From NCBI RefSeq assembly GCF_025244865.1, contig NZ_CP104272.1, positions 1,364,001-1,428,000 on the forward strand: a stretch of 64,000 bases of DNA. The letters are read 5' to 3'. Position 1 is the stretch's first letter; the number at the start of each line of letters is the position of its first letter. This document shows positions 1-8,082 of this stretch, piece after piece. Under the pieces are notes generated by a model. That model was not told where the DNA came from. It did not search any database and saw only the letters and a program-made list of their open reading frames with translations. The position numbers were made by a program, and so were the translations under genes. The DNA comes from Arthrobacter sp. zg-Y1110. Lineage in GTDB: Bacteria > Actinomycetota > Actinomycetes > Actinomycetales > Micrococcaceae.

Positions 1-2019
1 CCGCGCGGTCTCGGCGCGCTGCCCCACATAGTTCGGAACCTCAACCATCCGCGGACCGAGGGAGATGGTCAGCGTGACGGTGGATCCCCGCTCCAGCAGC
101 CCGGATGCCGGCGTCTGGGCAACGACTGCGCCCGCCGGGACGGAAGGGCTGTTCACTTTTTCCGGAGCGACGGCAGCCGTGAGGCCGGCGTCTTCAATGG
201 CTTGCACCGCAGCGTCCTCGCCCAGCCCGGTGACTGCGGGGACCTCAACGGGCGCCGGTCCCTTTGAGACCGTGACGTCCACCGGAGCCCCCAGCCGCAG
301 CAGGGTGTCCGGCAACGGCTGCTGGCTGATGATGCTGCCCGCTTCTATGCTTTCGCTGTACTCCTCTGTGACTGCGCCGAGCGTGAGCTCGTCCGCTTCA
401 AGGTCTGTCCGGGCGGCGTCCAGCGTGCGCTGGAGAACGTTGGGCACGGAAAACAGCTGCGGTCCCTTGGAGACGAGCAGCGTCACCGGCTGGAAGCGGC
501 GGATTTCCCGGGCGGCGCCGGGATCCGTGCCGACGGCGAGCCCTGCGGCTACCACTTCGTCGAACACCTCATCGGTGGTGTAGTTCAGGCCGGCGTCGAC
601 CAGCTGTGTGCCGGCTTCCTCGACGGAAGCGTTGCTCACGTCCGGTACGGAGACCAGGGCGCCGGGTCCGGCACCGAAGAACCAACCGGCAAAGGCAACC
701 GCCGCGAGCAGTACAGTCAGCAGCACGGCCAGCAGGATGCCCCGGCGGCGCGGCTTTCCGCTGCGAAGGGATACCTGCGGGCGGTGGGCTTCACGGTCGT
801 TTAGCCGTTGCCGGTCGCGTTCATCCCGCTGGGCTCTGCGCCGACGCGCGTTCGGGCTGAGGCCGGCTTCGTCGTCTGTGGCATAGTCGTCGTCCGGGCC
901 CTCGGCGTCGTATCCGTCCCCGTGGTCCGCACCGTCATCGCCTGCACCGCGGCTGCCGGCAGGAAATACCGTGGTGGCGTTGTCGTTTCGGTGGATGACC
1001 TCGGTGTGGTTCCCGCGGGGATCGCCGGGGCCTAAGGCGGCGGACGTGTCCATGACGCTCGTGGCGGCACCGGCGGCAGTAAGGACCTCCGTGGCGCCGG
1101 ACAACGCTTCGGTGGGCGTGCCGGCGTCGGACGGTCGGCTGCCCGGCCCCGGAGCGCACCGGAAGTCAAGCTCCGCGTCGCTGAGGGAGGTGCGGATGTG
1201 CCGCAGTTCGCCCAGCAGGGCGCGGCCGTTGACGGGGCGTTCCTCGGGGTCCTTTGCGGTGCACCAGCGGACAAGCTCGTCCAGGTCCTGGGCCAGTCCC
1301 GGGCACAGATCCGAAGGGGCGGGAACGGAGGAGTGGACATGCGCGAAGGCCACCTGGATGGGTGAATCTCCCGTGAAGGGCTGCCGGCCAGTGAGCATCT
1401 CATAGAGCATGATGCCGGCTGAATAGACGTCACTGCGTTCGTCGGCACCGCCCGCCGTAACCAGTTCGGGTGCGAGGTAGGCGACGGTGCCCACCAGTGT
1501 TCCGGTGTTGGTGCTGGTGGACACGGCACGGGCCAGTCCGAAGTCAGCAATCTTGATCCTGCCGTTGTCCGCGAGGAGCACGTTCTCCGGCTTGACGTCG
1601 CGGTGGACCAGTCCGGCGTCGTGCGCAGCAGCCAGCCCTTCAACCACCGCATCCATCAGGGCCAGCGCCAGGCGCGGCGAGAGGGGTCCGCGCTCGTCGA
1701 GCAGCCCGCGCAACGTCCGTCCGGGCACATACTCCATCACGAGGTAAGCCAGGCTGTCGGTGATGCCCTGGTCCAGGACGCCCACCACGTGGGGGTGGGA
1801 AAGCCGTGCAGCCGATTTGGCTTCGCTTTCGAAACGCCTAAGGAAGCCGCGGTCCGCGGCCAGGTGCGGGTACAGCACCTTGAGGGCCACATCGCGGTCC
1901 AGGCGGCGGTCGGTGGCCAGGTAAACACTGGACATTCCGCCGCGCGCCACCAGGGACCTGACGAAGTAACGGTCGTCGACCAGCGTCTCAACGAGGGAGT
2001 CTTTCACGGGCTCATGCAC
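1..2019 (-). CDS. PASTA-domain Ser/Thr protein kinase (PknL/PknB type), 3' end outside window
   Basis: Membrane Ser/Thr kinase of the Hanks type. Read from 2019 downward, 673 codons stay open to the window edge. Residues about 15-275 form the kinase domain, with a Gly-rich loop (ARGGMSSVYLA), VALK, HRDVKPEN near residue 136 and ADFGLA. A basic, Asp-rich linker and one membrane helix (about 425-446) follow. Outside the membrane come three complete PASTA repeats and the start of a fourth, which in this family sense muropeptides or lipid II. I chose GTG at 2019 because the hexamer TAGGAT ends exactly 6 nt upstream, the usual leaderless arrangement; GTG at 2007 is an alternative. The neighbouring Rv2175c-like gene and polyprenyl synthase match the M. 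tuberculosis pknL locus, although the M. tuberculosis PknL itself lacks PASTA repeats. Function is secure; the PknL versus PknB name is inferred from context. Confidence 0.93.
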   Translation of the reverse strand, partial: MHEPVKDSLVETLVDDRYFVRSLVARGGMSSVYLATDRRLDRDVALKVLYPHLAADRGFLRRFESEAKSAARLSHPHVVGVLDQGITDSLAYLVMEYVPGRTLRGLLDERGPLSPRLALALMDAVVEGLAAAHDAGLVHRDVKPENVLLADNGRIKIADFGLARAVSTSTNTGTLVGTVAYLAPELVTAGGADERSDVYSAGIMLYEMLTGRQPFTGDSPIQVAFAHVHSSVPAPSDLCPGLAQDLDELVRWCTAKDPEERPVNGRALLGELRHIRTSLSDAELDFRCAPGPGSRPSDAGTPTEALSGATEVLTAAGAATSVMDTSAALGPGDPRGNHTEVIHRNDNATTVFPAGSRGAGDDGADHGDGYDAEGPDDDYATDDEAGLSPNARRRRAQRDERDRQRLNDREAHRPQVSLRSGKPRRRGILLAVLLTVLLAAVAFAGWFFGAGPGALVSVPDVSNASVEEAGTQLVDAGLNYTTDEVFDEVVAAGLAVGTDPGAAREIRRFQPVTLLVSKGPQLFSVPNVLQRTLDAARTDLEADELTLGAVTEEYSESIEAGSIISQQPLPDTLLRLGAPVDVTVSKGPAPVEVPAVTGLGEDAAVQAIEDAGLTAAVAPEKVNSPSVPAGAVVAQTPASGLLERGSTVTLTISLGPRMVEVPNYVGQRAETAR

Positions 2020-2025
2020 CCTTCG

Positions 2026-2031
2026 ATCCTA
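2026..2031 (-). promoter_or_regulatory. -10 hexamer of the leaderless PASTA kinase gene
   Basis: TAGGAT on the minus strand ends 6 nt before the GTG start at 2019, so transcription should start at or next to the start codon. No clear -35 was assigned. Confidence 0.55.
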
Positions 2032-2043
2032 ATGGCGGTACGC

Positions 2044-2080
2044 GGAAGGGTCCGGATCGACACCCGATCCGGACCCTTTC
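2044..2080. terminator. Stem-loop between LysM transglycosylase and kinase genes
   Basis: A 14-15 bp near-perfect inverted repeat (arm GGGTCCGGATCG) with a 5-nt loop lies just past the stop of the LysM gene (minus strand). There is no long T-run, so termination efficiency is uncertain. Confidence 0.65.
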
Positions 2081-2099
2081 GATGCACTCCTGGACTGCC

Positions 2100-3464
2100 T
2101 TACTGGAAGGACGCCCGGCGGGCAAGCACGGAACTGACATAGTTGCGGGTATCCGCGAACATGCCGTGCGTGGTCACCGAGTACTGGCCCTGGTAGTAGG
2201 ACGCGATTGCGGTTTCCAGGCTGTCGCTGCTGCGGATCAAAGCGCTGATGATCGCGACGCCGGCCGTGGCATTGTCATACGGATCCAGCAGGTTCAGCTG
2301 CCGTCCTACCAGCTGCGAAGCCCATTCCCCGGAGGAAGGAATAACCTGCATGGTGCCGATGGCGTTGGCCGGGGAGACCGCCCGCTGGTCGAAGCCGGAT
2401 TCCTGGAGGGCAAATGCCTGTGCCAGGGCCGGGTCGACGCCCATCTGTGCTGCCGTATCGGCCACGATCTGCTGCATCTGCGCCCGGCTGGGAACGGGCA
2501 TTGAGTTGAGGGTCTGCTTGTTGAGGTTGGCGTCGGCGACAGTGTGCTCGGGGTAGGTGTAGTGCAGGAAGGTATTGGGAACCAGATCCGTGGGTGCGGC
2601 TGCCACGGGTGCGGAGGCAGTGACGCTGACGGTGCTGCCGTCGACGGTGATCTTCTGGCCCGGGCGGATCACCGAGGTCTGCGACAGGCCGTTGGAGGCC
2701 ATGATGCCGGAGAGGCTGACGCCGTGCTTGGCAGCGATTGCGCTGAGGGTATCCCCGGCGGCAACCGTGTACGAGCTGCCGTTGCCGGGGGCCGGCTGGG
2801 CGCCGGTAGGTGCCGTGGGAGCGGCCGGCGCTGCGGAGGGTGCCTGGCCGTCGATGCGGATCGACTGGCCCGGGTAGATGACGGAGGTGAGGGTCAGGCC
2901 GTTCGCGGCGAGGATGCTGGAGAGGCTGACGCCGTGCTTTCCGGCAATGGCGCTCAAAGTATCGCCGGAGACCACCGTATAAGTGCCTTCGCCGGCAGCC
3001 GAAGCGGCAGCGGGAGCAGCGGGTGCGGATGCCCCGCCAAGGCGGAGGTCGTCGCCTGCGAAGATCAACGAGGACGGCTGCAGGTTGTTCACGCGCAGCA
3101 GTTCCGTCACGGACAGTCCGTACTGTGCGGCAATTGAACTGACCGTGTCGCCGGAAACGATCCGGTGCGTGGCAGGAACAGCCGACTCTGCCGGCAGCGT
3201 CGCGGGAACCTGGGTGGCCAGCTGCGAGGCGGTAACGCCGGTGGCAGCCCCGGTGTTCAGGTTCTTGATGGCCTGCAGGGGGAGCTGGGGAAACAGGGTG
3301 TTCTGGGGTGCGGCGGGGGCAGCGGCAGCCGGCTCGGCAAGAGCCAGGGCGGACATCATCACTGCAGGAATGGCGGCGGTCGTCACGGCAACACTCAGTT
3401 TGCGCGGTATTCCTGTAGCAACGGGACGCGCCTCTGGCGTTCCCGTGGTGGACTGAGCGTTCAT
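2100..3464 (-). CDS. Secreted lytic transglycosylase with three LysM domains
   Basis: Cell-wall hydrolase predicted to be exported and bound to peptidoglycan. A Sec-type signal (basic residues, then a hydrophobic stretch ending in an Ala-rich AEPAAAAPA segment) is followed by three LysM modules at about residues 100-145, 160-207 and 230-277, each with a GDT(V/L)S.IA core and separated by Ala/Pro linkers. The C-terminal 120 residues are a soluble lytic transglycosylase domain; ALQESGF carries the probable catalytic Glu (about 355), followed by the GTMQV motif. ATG 3464 is preferred over ATG 3482 because GAGGAAA sits 9 nt before it, while 3482 has no Shine-Dalgarno. It lies beside a PASTA kinase and diverges from an Rv2175c-like gene, consistent with wall growth control. 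The family is secure; the exact bond cleaved is inferred. Confidence 0.9.
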   Translation of the reverse strand: MNAQSTTGTPEARPVATGIPRKLSVAVTTAAIPAVMMSALALAEPAAAAPAAPQNTLFPQLPLQAIKNLNTGAATGVTASQLATQVPATLPAESAVPATHRIVSGDTVSSIAAQYGLSVTELLRVNNLQPSSLIFAGDDLRLGGASAPAAPAAASAAGEGTYTVVSGDTLSAIAGKHGVSLSSILAANGLTLTSVIYPGQSIRIDGQAPSAAPAAPTAPTGAQPAPGNGSSYTVAAGDTLSAIAAKHGVSLSGIMASNGLSQTSVIRPGQKITVDGSTVSVTASAPVAAAPTDLVPNTFLHYTYPEHTVADANLNKQTLNSMPVPSRAQMQQIVADTAAQMGVDPALAQAFALQESGFDQRAVSPANAIGTMQVIPSSGEWASQLVGRQLNLLDPYDNATAGVAIISALIRSSDSLETAIASYYQGQYSVTTHGMFADTRNYVSSVLARRASFQ

Positions 3465-3721
3465 ATGGTGATGTTTCCTCATCTGTGTTGGCCGCGGCCT
3501 TTACCGCAAATCCTTGGATTAAAAACAAGTAATGGAACGGGTGTTACCACTGTTCTTTATGTGACTAGTGGTGTGCTAGTTACGCATGTGATTACAGGTA
3601 CTAATGTGAATTTACACTAACCAGAGTCCGGCACAATACCCGAGTAGTGCTTTTTGTGTTTCAGTTCAGTCGCCAAACGGCAAAGTGGCCCGGGCGACCC
3701 CGGACGTGGCACCCTTGAAGG
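3465..3721. promoter_or_regulatory. Divergent control region, AT-richer, with repeated GTnAC words
   Basis: This 257-nt gap separates the LysM transglycosylase (minus) from the Rv2175c-like gene (plus). Positions 3540-3620 are clearly AT-richer than the flanks and carry GTTAC/GTGAC words at 3543, 3561 and 3578 plus GTGATTAC near 3588. A short stem (GCAC, AA bulge, TAC pairing with GTA-GTGC) followed by five T lies at 3631-3655 and could be a weak terminator or attenuator in the plus-strand leader. I could not assign a convincing -35/-10 pair. No c-di-AMP riboswitch consensus was recognised. Confidence 0.45.
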
Positions 3722-4075
3722 GTGAATGAACTCGAGGAACTTGTTTCCGACTGGCTGACCCTGCCCGATGTGGCTGAACAACTCGATCTCCCTATTAACA
3801 AGGTGCATAGCCTGCTGGAGGAGCGCGCCCTGCTGGCTGTGCGCCTCGGCGACCGGAAGATCCGCAGCATCCCGGCTGCCTTTATCGCTGACGGCGCCGT
3901 GCTGGACAGCCTGAAGGGCACCATTTCGGTGCTCAATGACGCAGGCTTCCACGACGACGAAATGATCCGCTGGCTCTTCACGGCCGACGACACGCTGCCT
4001 GGCCGTCCCGTGGACGCGCTCCGCGAAGGGCGCAAGACGGAGATCCGCCGCCGTGCACAGGCCTTGGGCTGGTAG
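3722..4075 (+). CDS. Rv2175c-family small DNA-binding protein
   Basis: A 117-residue protein with a winged-helix/HTH-like N-terminus (LTLPDVAEQLDLPINKVHSL, about residues 13-32) and a C-terminal region rich in Asp and Arg ending in a basic ALREGRKTEIRRRAQALGW tail. This matches the Rv2175c family, whose M. tuberculosis member binds DNA and is phosphorylated by PknL. The neighbouring kinase gene on the other strand supports the same pairing here. GTG 3722 is used; GAAGG lies immediately upstream with very short spacing, and no -10 hexamer sits close to it, so the start is moderately certain. The target DNA is unknown. Downstream is a strong bidirectional terminator shared with the convergent polyprenyl synthase gene. 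Confidence 0.82.
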   Translation: MNELEELVSDWLTLPDVAEQLDLPINKVHSLLEERALLAVRLGDRKIRSIPAAFIADGAVLDSLKGTISVLNDAGFHDDEMIRWLFTADDTLPGRPVDALREGRKTEIRRRAQALGW

Positions 4076-4112
4076 CAACGCCTCACGCAGCGCCTGAATC
4101 ACGCAGCACCTT

Positions 4113-4152
4113 AATAAGGAGCTGCCAGTCTCCGGACTGGCAGCTCCTTATT
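4113..4152. terminator. Strong bidirectional terminator
   Basis: A perfect 18-bp stem (4113-4130 with 4135-4152) closed by a TCCG tetraloop; the arms begin AATAAGG and end CCTTATT, so both strands have an A/T-rich tail. It lies between the convergent Rv2175c-like and polyprenyl synthase genes. Confidence 0.9.
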
Positions 4153-4186
4153 CGTTTGGGATCCTTCTCTTGTTCGTGCCGGCTCC

Positions 4187-5287
4187 CTAGGAGCTGCGCC
4201 GAACGGCTGAGTGGGCCAACGCGTCAAGGGCGGCCCGGGGTACGCCGTCAAGGGGGAGTGCGGCCAGTGCGGAAAACGCTGTTTCCGTATGCCTGGAGAT
4301 GAGCTCCTCCGTCGCGGCCAGTGCCCCGGTATCGACGATGATTCCGCGGAGCAGGGCCACGCCGTCGTCGTCCAGCCCCGGATCCCCGAGCCGCGCCGTG
4401 ATCTCTTTCCGGGCGCTCTCGCTTCCGCTGGACAGGGCGTAGGCAATCAGGACCGTGCGTTTACCCTCACGGAGGTCGTCTCCTGCCGGTTTTCCCGTGG
4501 TCCGGGGATCTCCGAACACACCCAGTACGTCGTCCCGCAGCTGGAATGCTTCGCCCAAGGGCAGGGAGAAGCGGGAATAGCCTGCCAGGATCTCTTCGCC
4601 GGCACCGGCCAGGGCGCCGCCGAGGGTGAGGGGATGCTCCGTGGTGTACTTCGCTGCCTTGTAGCGCAGGATATTCAACGCCCGGACGACGGCGTGCTCG
4701 GGGTCGTGGCCGGGACCGACAACCTCTTCGAGGATGTCAAGGTACTGCCCGGCCATGACCTCAGTGCGCATGCGGTTGAAGATGCGCCGGGCTTCGGTGC
4801 CGTGCGCCGCGCGCGGACCCACGGCGGAAAACATTTCCTCGCTGAGGGACAGGCAAAGATCACCGGCAAGGATTCCGGCCGATGAACCGAAATGGAATCC
4901 GTCCAGGTGCCAGTTGGCGTCCGCGTGCGCCATCGAGAAGGTGCGGTGAACGCTCGGGCCGCCCCGGCGGGTATCGGACCGGTCAATGATGTCATCGTGG
5001 ATCAATGCGGCACTCTGGAACAGTTCCAGTGCGACGCCGGCCCGGACGGCTTCGGGATGCAGGGGAGTTCCTCCGGCGCCGCGCCATCCCCAGTAAGCAA
5101 GGAGGGCCCGCAGCCGCTTCCCTCCACGGGCAAGGTTGTGTACTGCGTCCAGGAGGGGAAGCGCCTCGAGGGAAACCTCGGCAAGCACCGAGTGCTGGAC
5201 TGCCAGGAAATCCTCGAGTTCCGTGCCCAACAGGTCTCGGTATGCGGCCTGCTCCTGCTGTGCGGATTCGGCCGGGGTAGCGGACAC
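4187..5287 (-). CDS. Polyprenyl diphosphate synthase (IdsA/GrcC type)
   Basis: A 366-residue all-helical trans-isoprenyl diphosphate synthase that condenses isopentenyl diphosphate with an allylic diphosphate. Both Asp-rich motifs are present: DDIID at 98-102 (first, allylic substrate and Mg2+) and DDVLG at 252-256 (second), with GGKRLR at 55-60 for diphosphate binding. The product chain length cannot be read reliably; geranylgeranyl or a longer chain for quinone or carotenoid synthesis is possible. GTG 5287 begins 2 nt after the stop of the upstream lipoprotein gene, so the two are almost certainly co-transcribed. Position next to the kinase and Rv2175c-like genes corresponds to idsA2 (Rv2173) in M. 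tuberculosis. Confidence 0.93.
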   Translation of the reverse strand: MSATPAESAQQEQAAYRDLLGTELEDFLAVQHSVLAEVSLEALPLLDAVHNLARGGKRLRALLAYWGWRGAGGTPLHPEAVRAGVALELFQSAALIHDDIIDRSDTRRGGPSVHRTFSMAHADANWHLDGFHFGSSAGILAGDLCLSLSEEMFSAVGPRAAHGTEARRIFNRMRTEVMAGQYLDILEEVVGPGHDPEHAVVRALNILRYKAAKYTTEHPLTLGGALAGAGEEILAGYSRFSLPLGEAFQLRDDVLGVFGDPRTTGKPAGDDLREGKRTVLIAYALSSGSESARKEITARLGDPGLDDDGVALLRGIIVDTGALAATEELISRHTETAFSALAALPLDGVPRAALDALAHSAVRRSS

Positions 5288-5289
5288 CG

Positions 5290-5769
5290 TTATTTCACCG
5301 TTTCTGCGAGGACCGTGGCGCCGACAGTCACCGTCGCCGGGCCGCCCTCCTTGGTAATCGCGGTGATGTTGACCGTTTCGGGCTCACTGGTGCCGGTGCG
5401 GACGTAGTCGCGCGAGGATGGGGAACCGGTGGCCGCTTCGGCCGCAGTGAAACCCTGCGCAACCAGCTTGGCATCGTAGAAGGCGAGGATGTCGGCTGCG
5501 GGAGCATCCGAGGACTCCACTAATACGGCGGTGAGCGTGCCGTTGGCCCGGTCCACGCTGCTCGAAAGCAGCTCCGCGCCATCCATCACCGGAATGAGAT
5601 CGGACGGGAACCCGTCCGCGAGGGCAACGGCAGACGCCGTAGGTGTCGGGGTGGGGGATGCAGCCTGCGTGTCGGACGGGGAATCTCCGTCCGCTGCGGT
5701 GCCGGTGGAGCATCCGGCTGCCGCCAGGATCAGGGCCGCGGCAGAGAGCATCGTGAGCGTCTTTTTCAT
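5290..5769 (-). CDS. Small secreted lipoprotein, function unknown
   Basis: A 159-residue protein starting MKKTLTMLSAAALILAAAGC: a lipoprotein signal peptide with the lipobox Cys at residue 20, to be acylated and cut by LspA (encoded at 28.1 kb). A Ser/Thr/Pro linker leads to a compact domain of about 100 residues with alternating strands and helices. I do not recognise a named family. The gene overlaps no other and is followed after 2 nt by the polyprenyl synthase gene. A TAGACT hexamer at 5806-5811 on the minus strand could be its -10, giving a leader of roughly 30 nt. No functional assignment is supported beyond a surface lipoprotein. Confidence 0.85.
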   Translation of the reverse strand: MKKTLTMLSAAALILAAAGCSTGTAADGDSPSDTQAASPTPTPTASAVALADGFPSDLIPVMDGAELLSSSVDRANGTLTAVLVESSDAPAADILAFYDAKLVAQGFTAAEAATGSPSSRDYVRTGTSEPETVNITAITKEGGPATVTVGATVLAETVK

Positions 5770-5902
5770 CGGGTTCCGCTTCGGTGGGGGTCAGGGTCCT
5801 GCCACCCAGTCTAGGCGAACCGAAAACCGCTCCAGGGAAGGTGGTTAGGGCGCCGAAAAGAAGCGATGAAGCAGGAAAGGCAGGAATGGGGGCGCGGCTG
5901 GC

Positions 5903-5908
5903 TACGAT
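5903..5908 (+). promoter_or_regulatory. -10 hexamer of leaderless dinB
   Basis: TACGAT ends 6 nt before the GTG start at 5915; a leaderless transcript is expected. No SOS (LexA) box was recognised between the divergent lipoprotein and dinB genes. Confidence 0.5.
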
Positions 5909-5914
5909 GATGGA

Positions 5915-7150
5915 GTGAGCAATGGTCCCGACGCCGGCAGCGGCAACCGCGACTGCACCATAATGCACGTGGACATGGACGCTTTTTATGTTTCCGTGGA
6001 GCTGCTCAAACGGCCCGACCTGATTGGCAGGCCGGTCATCGTAGGCGGCCTCGGGGGTCGGTCCGTCGTCCTGTCCGCATCCTATGAGGCGAGGCGTTAC
6101 GGTGTCCGTTCTGCCATGCCGATGGCCGTTGCCCGCCGGCAGTGCCCGCAGGCAGTGGTCCTGGAGCCGCACCAGGAGGTCTACCGGACCTTCTCCGCCC
6201 AGCTGATGCAGATCTTCGAATCCATTACTCCGCTGGTGGAACAGCTCAGCGTCGACGAGGCCTTCCTTGATATCGCAGGAGCCATGCGCAGGCTCGGGCC
6301 GCCCCGCGCGATCGGTGAGCATATCCGTGAGCGTGTTGCTGCCGAACTGGGCATGACCGCCAGTGTCGGCATTGCCGCCACCAAGTTCGTGGCCAAGATC
6401 GCTTCCACCCGATGCAAACCCAACGGACTGCTGCTGGTACCAAAGGAGCAGACGGTGGACTTCCTCCACACTTTGGACGTTTCTGCGTTGTGGGGAGTAG
6501 GGGCCAAGACCCGCGAGGTGCTGGCCCGCGTCGGCATTGCCACGGTGGCGGATGTGGCCAATACTCCGCCGACTGTGCTCCGCCGGCTGCTCGGGGCCGT
6601 GGGGGACCACGTGTATGAATTGTCCTGGGGGCGGGATGGCCGGGCTGTAACACCCGTACGGCGCGAAAAGAGCATCGGCGCCGAGGAGACCTTCGCGTCC
6701 GACGTCAGCGACGACGACGTGCTGCACACGGAGCTGCTTCGGCTCGCGCACCGCAGTGCTGTCCGCCTGCGGGCCGCCGGACTCCAGTGCAGGTCGGTTT
6801 CCCTGAAGCTGCGTTATGCGGACTTCACGACGCTGACCCGCACCCGCACCCTCCCCGAGCCGGTGGGCAGCGCCCAGATGATCTACGAGACGGCCAAAGG
6901 GCTGCTGACCGCCCTGGGGCCGCGGCCGCAAAGCGTCCGGCTGATAGGGCTGCGGGCCGAACAACTTGAATCCGCAGAAGGTGCTGCCATGCAGCTGACC
7001 CTGGACGGACGGGAGGACAGTTGGCGTTCGGCAGAGGACGCGCTGGATCGGATCAACCGGCGGTTCGGCGAACTGGGCGTTGTTCCTGCCCGGCTTATCG
7101 CTCCGTCTCCCCGGAAGCCTCCGGCGGAACCGGACCGGTTCGAGGACTGA
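5915..7150 (+). CDS. dinB: DNA polymerase IV (Y-family translesion polymerase)
   Basis: A 411-residue error-prone polymerase that copies past damaged bases. The catalytic carboxylates are in place: MHVDMDAFYVSVE near residues 17-27 and LSVDEAFLD at 111-119 (D114, E115). A thumb with GVGAKTREVLARVGI (helix-hairpin-helix-like) and the little-finger domain follow, where KSIGAEETF is typical. I see no obvious beta-clamp-binding peptide of the Q-L-x-L-F type at the extreme C-terminus, which ends RKPPAEPDRFED, although MQLTLD near residue 350 could serve. GTG 5915 is supported by the -10 hexamer TACGAT 6 nt upstream. It diverges from the lipoprotein operon and is followed by an independent DUF3040 gene. 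Confidence 0.96.
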   Translation: MSNGPDAGSGNRDCTIMHVDMDAFYVSVELLKRPDLIGRPVIVGGLGGRSVVLSASYEARRYGVRSAMPMAVARRQCPQAVVLEPHQEVYRTFSAQLMQIFESITPLVEQLSVDEAFLDIAGAMRRLGPPRAIGEHIRERVAAELGMTASVGIAATKFVAKIASTRCKPNGLLLVPKEQTVDFLHTLDVSALWGVGAKTREVLARVGIATVADVANTPPTVLRRLLGAVGDHVYELSWGRDGRAVTPVRREKSIGAEETFASDVSDDDVLHTELLRLAHRSAVRLRAAGLQCRSVSLKLRYADFTTLTRTRTLPEPVGSAQMIYETAKGLLTALGPRPQSVRLIGLRAEQLESAEGAAMQLTLDGREDSWRSAEDALDRINRRFGELGVVPARLIAPSPRKPPAEPDRFED

Positions 7151-7365
7151 ACGCCCCGGGTCGCTCTGCCCGGAGCCGGACCGGCTTTGCGTCGGGGCTG
7201 GTTTCCTACCCGGTGGAATACGTGGACCGGCCGCTTTCGTGCGGACCGGTTGCCACCTATCCTTGGACTAAGTGCAAAGCAGCAGCGAGCCTGCGCGGGA
7301 ACATCCGTCGCCACACGTTCGTTGGTTGGTTTACAGGGGCAGGACCGGACGGCAAGGAGGCAGCA

Positions 7366-7740
7366 ATGGCACTGTCGGAACACGAGCAGCGCTTGCTGGA
7401 TCAACTGGAGCAGCAATTACACGCAGAAGATCCAAAATTCGCGAACTCAATGGCGACGTCCGCGGGCCGTGGGATCTCGACCAGGCGGATAGTCCTCGGC
7501 GCATTGCTGGCTGTGGTGGGCTTGGGTGTGCTGCTTCTGGGAATTACGGAAGCGGGCATCCTGGTCGGTGTACTGGGGTTCCTCATCATGGGGGCAGGCG
7601 TGTACTACGCAACCACCCGGGGACGGAAGAATCCGCCGGCGGCAACGGACGGGCGCAAGGAGCGCGAGTCCAGTACGCAGCGTGGATTCATGAATAACCT
7701 GGAAAGCAAGTGGGACGAACGCAAACGCGACCAGCCGTAG
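7366..7740 (+). CDS. DUF3040 membrane protein
   Basis: A 124-residue protein with an N-terminal amphipathic segment MALSEHEQRLLDQLEQQL, characteristic of the DUF3040 family of actinobacteria, two closely spaced membrane helices (about 38-58 and 61-80) and a charged C-terminal tail. The molecular role of the family is unknown; in many actinobacteria members lie just upstream of mraZ and the division cluster, as here. ATG 7366 is chosen because AAGGAGG lies 5 nt upstream and the family N-terminus begins there; the longer open frame that starts at 7021 runs inside dinB and is not coding. A clear terminator follows, so it is separate from the mraZ transcript. Confidence 0.9.
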   Translation: MALSEHEQRLLDQLEQQLHAEDPKFANSMATSAGRGISTRRIVLGALLAVVGLGVLLLGITEAGILVGVLGFLIMGAGVYYATTRGRKNPPAATDGRKERESSTQRGFMNNLESKWDERKRDQP

Positions 7741-7818
7741 GAACACCCGCTCGGTGCCGCAGGCCCTGGACCCCGTAAGACTCCAGAACCAAAGGGTGGC
7801 AGGCAGGTAGGAAGCGCA

Positions 7819-7849
7819 AAAAGGACCCGTTTCGGCGGGTCCTTTTTTG
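7819..7849 (+). terminator. Rho-independent terminator after the DUF3040 gene
   Basis: A 12-bp perfect stem (AAAAAGGACCCG pairing with CGGGTCCTTTTT) with a 6-nt loop and a T6 run. It separates the DUF3040 gene from the mraZ promoter. Confidence 0.92.
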
Positions 7850-7988
7850 TGCCCTTTTTCCTGTCCGGAACGCGTTTCCCGAGCCGATGCCGGTCGCGTA
7901 AACCCCTCCACTGCACTCCGCCCGCAAGAATCCGCTCCAACCCGCGGATTTTGAATGCGACGCGCCCGGAATACAACGCGCCAAGGCG

Positions 7989-8020
7989 TTGACTGTGGAG
8001 GGAAGTGGAGTAAAGTGGGG
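7989..8020 (+). promoter_or_regulatory. mraZ promoter with three phased MraZ boxes
   Basis: TTGACT (7989-7994), a 16-bp spacer and TAAAGT (8011-8016) form a good promoter. Within it lie three direct repeats TGGAG, TGGAG and TGGGG starting at 7996, 8006 and 8016, exactly 10 bp apart, the known MraZ repeat-box pattern (TGGGN separated by 5 bp). Their overlap with the spacer and -10 predicts repression of the cluster by MraZ. Confidence 0.88.
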
Positions 8021-8082
8021 GACATAAGAGGGTAGGGGCGGTACTCAAGGGGTTTACCCCCAATCGGACAGGGCGGTGCGGG

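Noticed and set aside
3465..3721. c-di-AMP (ydaO) riboswitch before the LysM gene
   Set aside because: Such riboswitches precede many actinobacterial wall hydrolases, but none of the conserved segments was recognised and the gap is short for one.
5770..5914. LexA/SOS box between the lipoprotein gene and dinB
   Set aside because: No GAAC...GTTC-type palindrome was recognised.
5384..6964. 526-codon open frame on the minus strand
   Set aside because: It lies antisense to dinB and the lipoprotein gene; long antisense frames are an artefact of high GC, and the translation has no recognisable domain.
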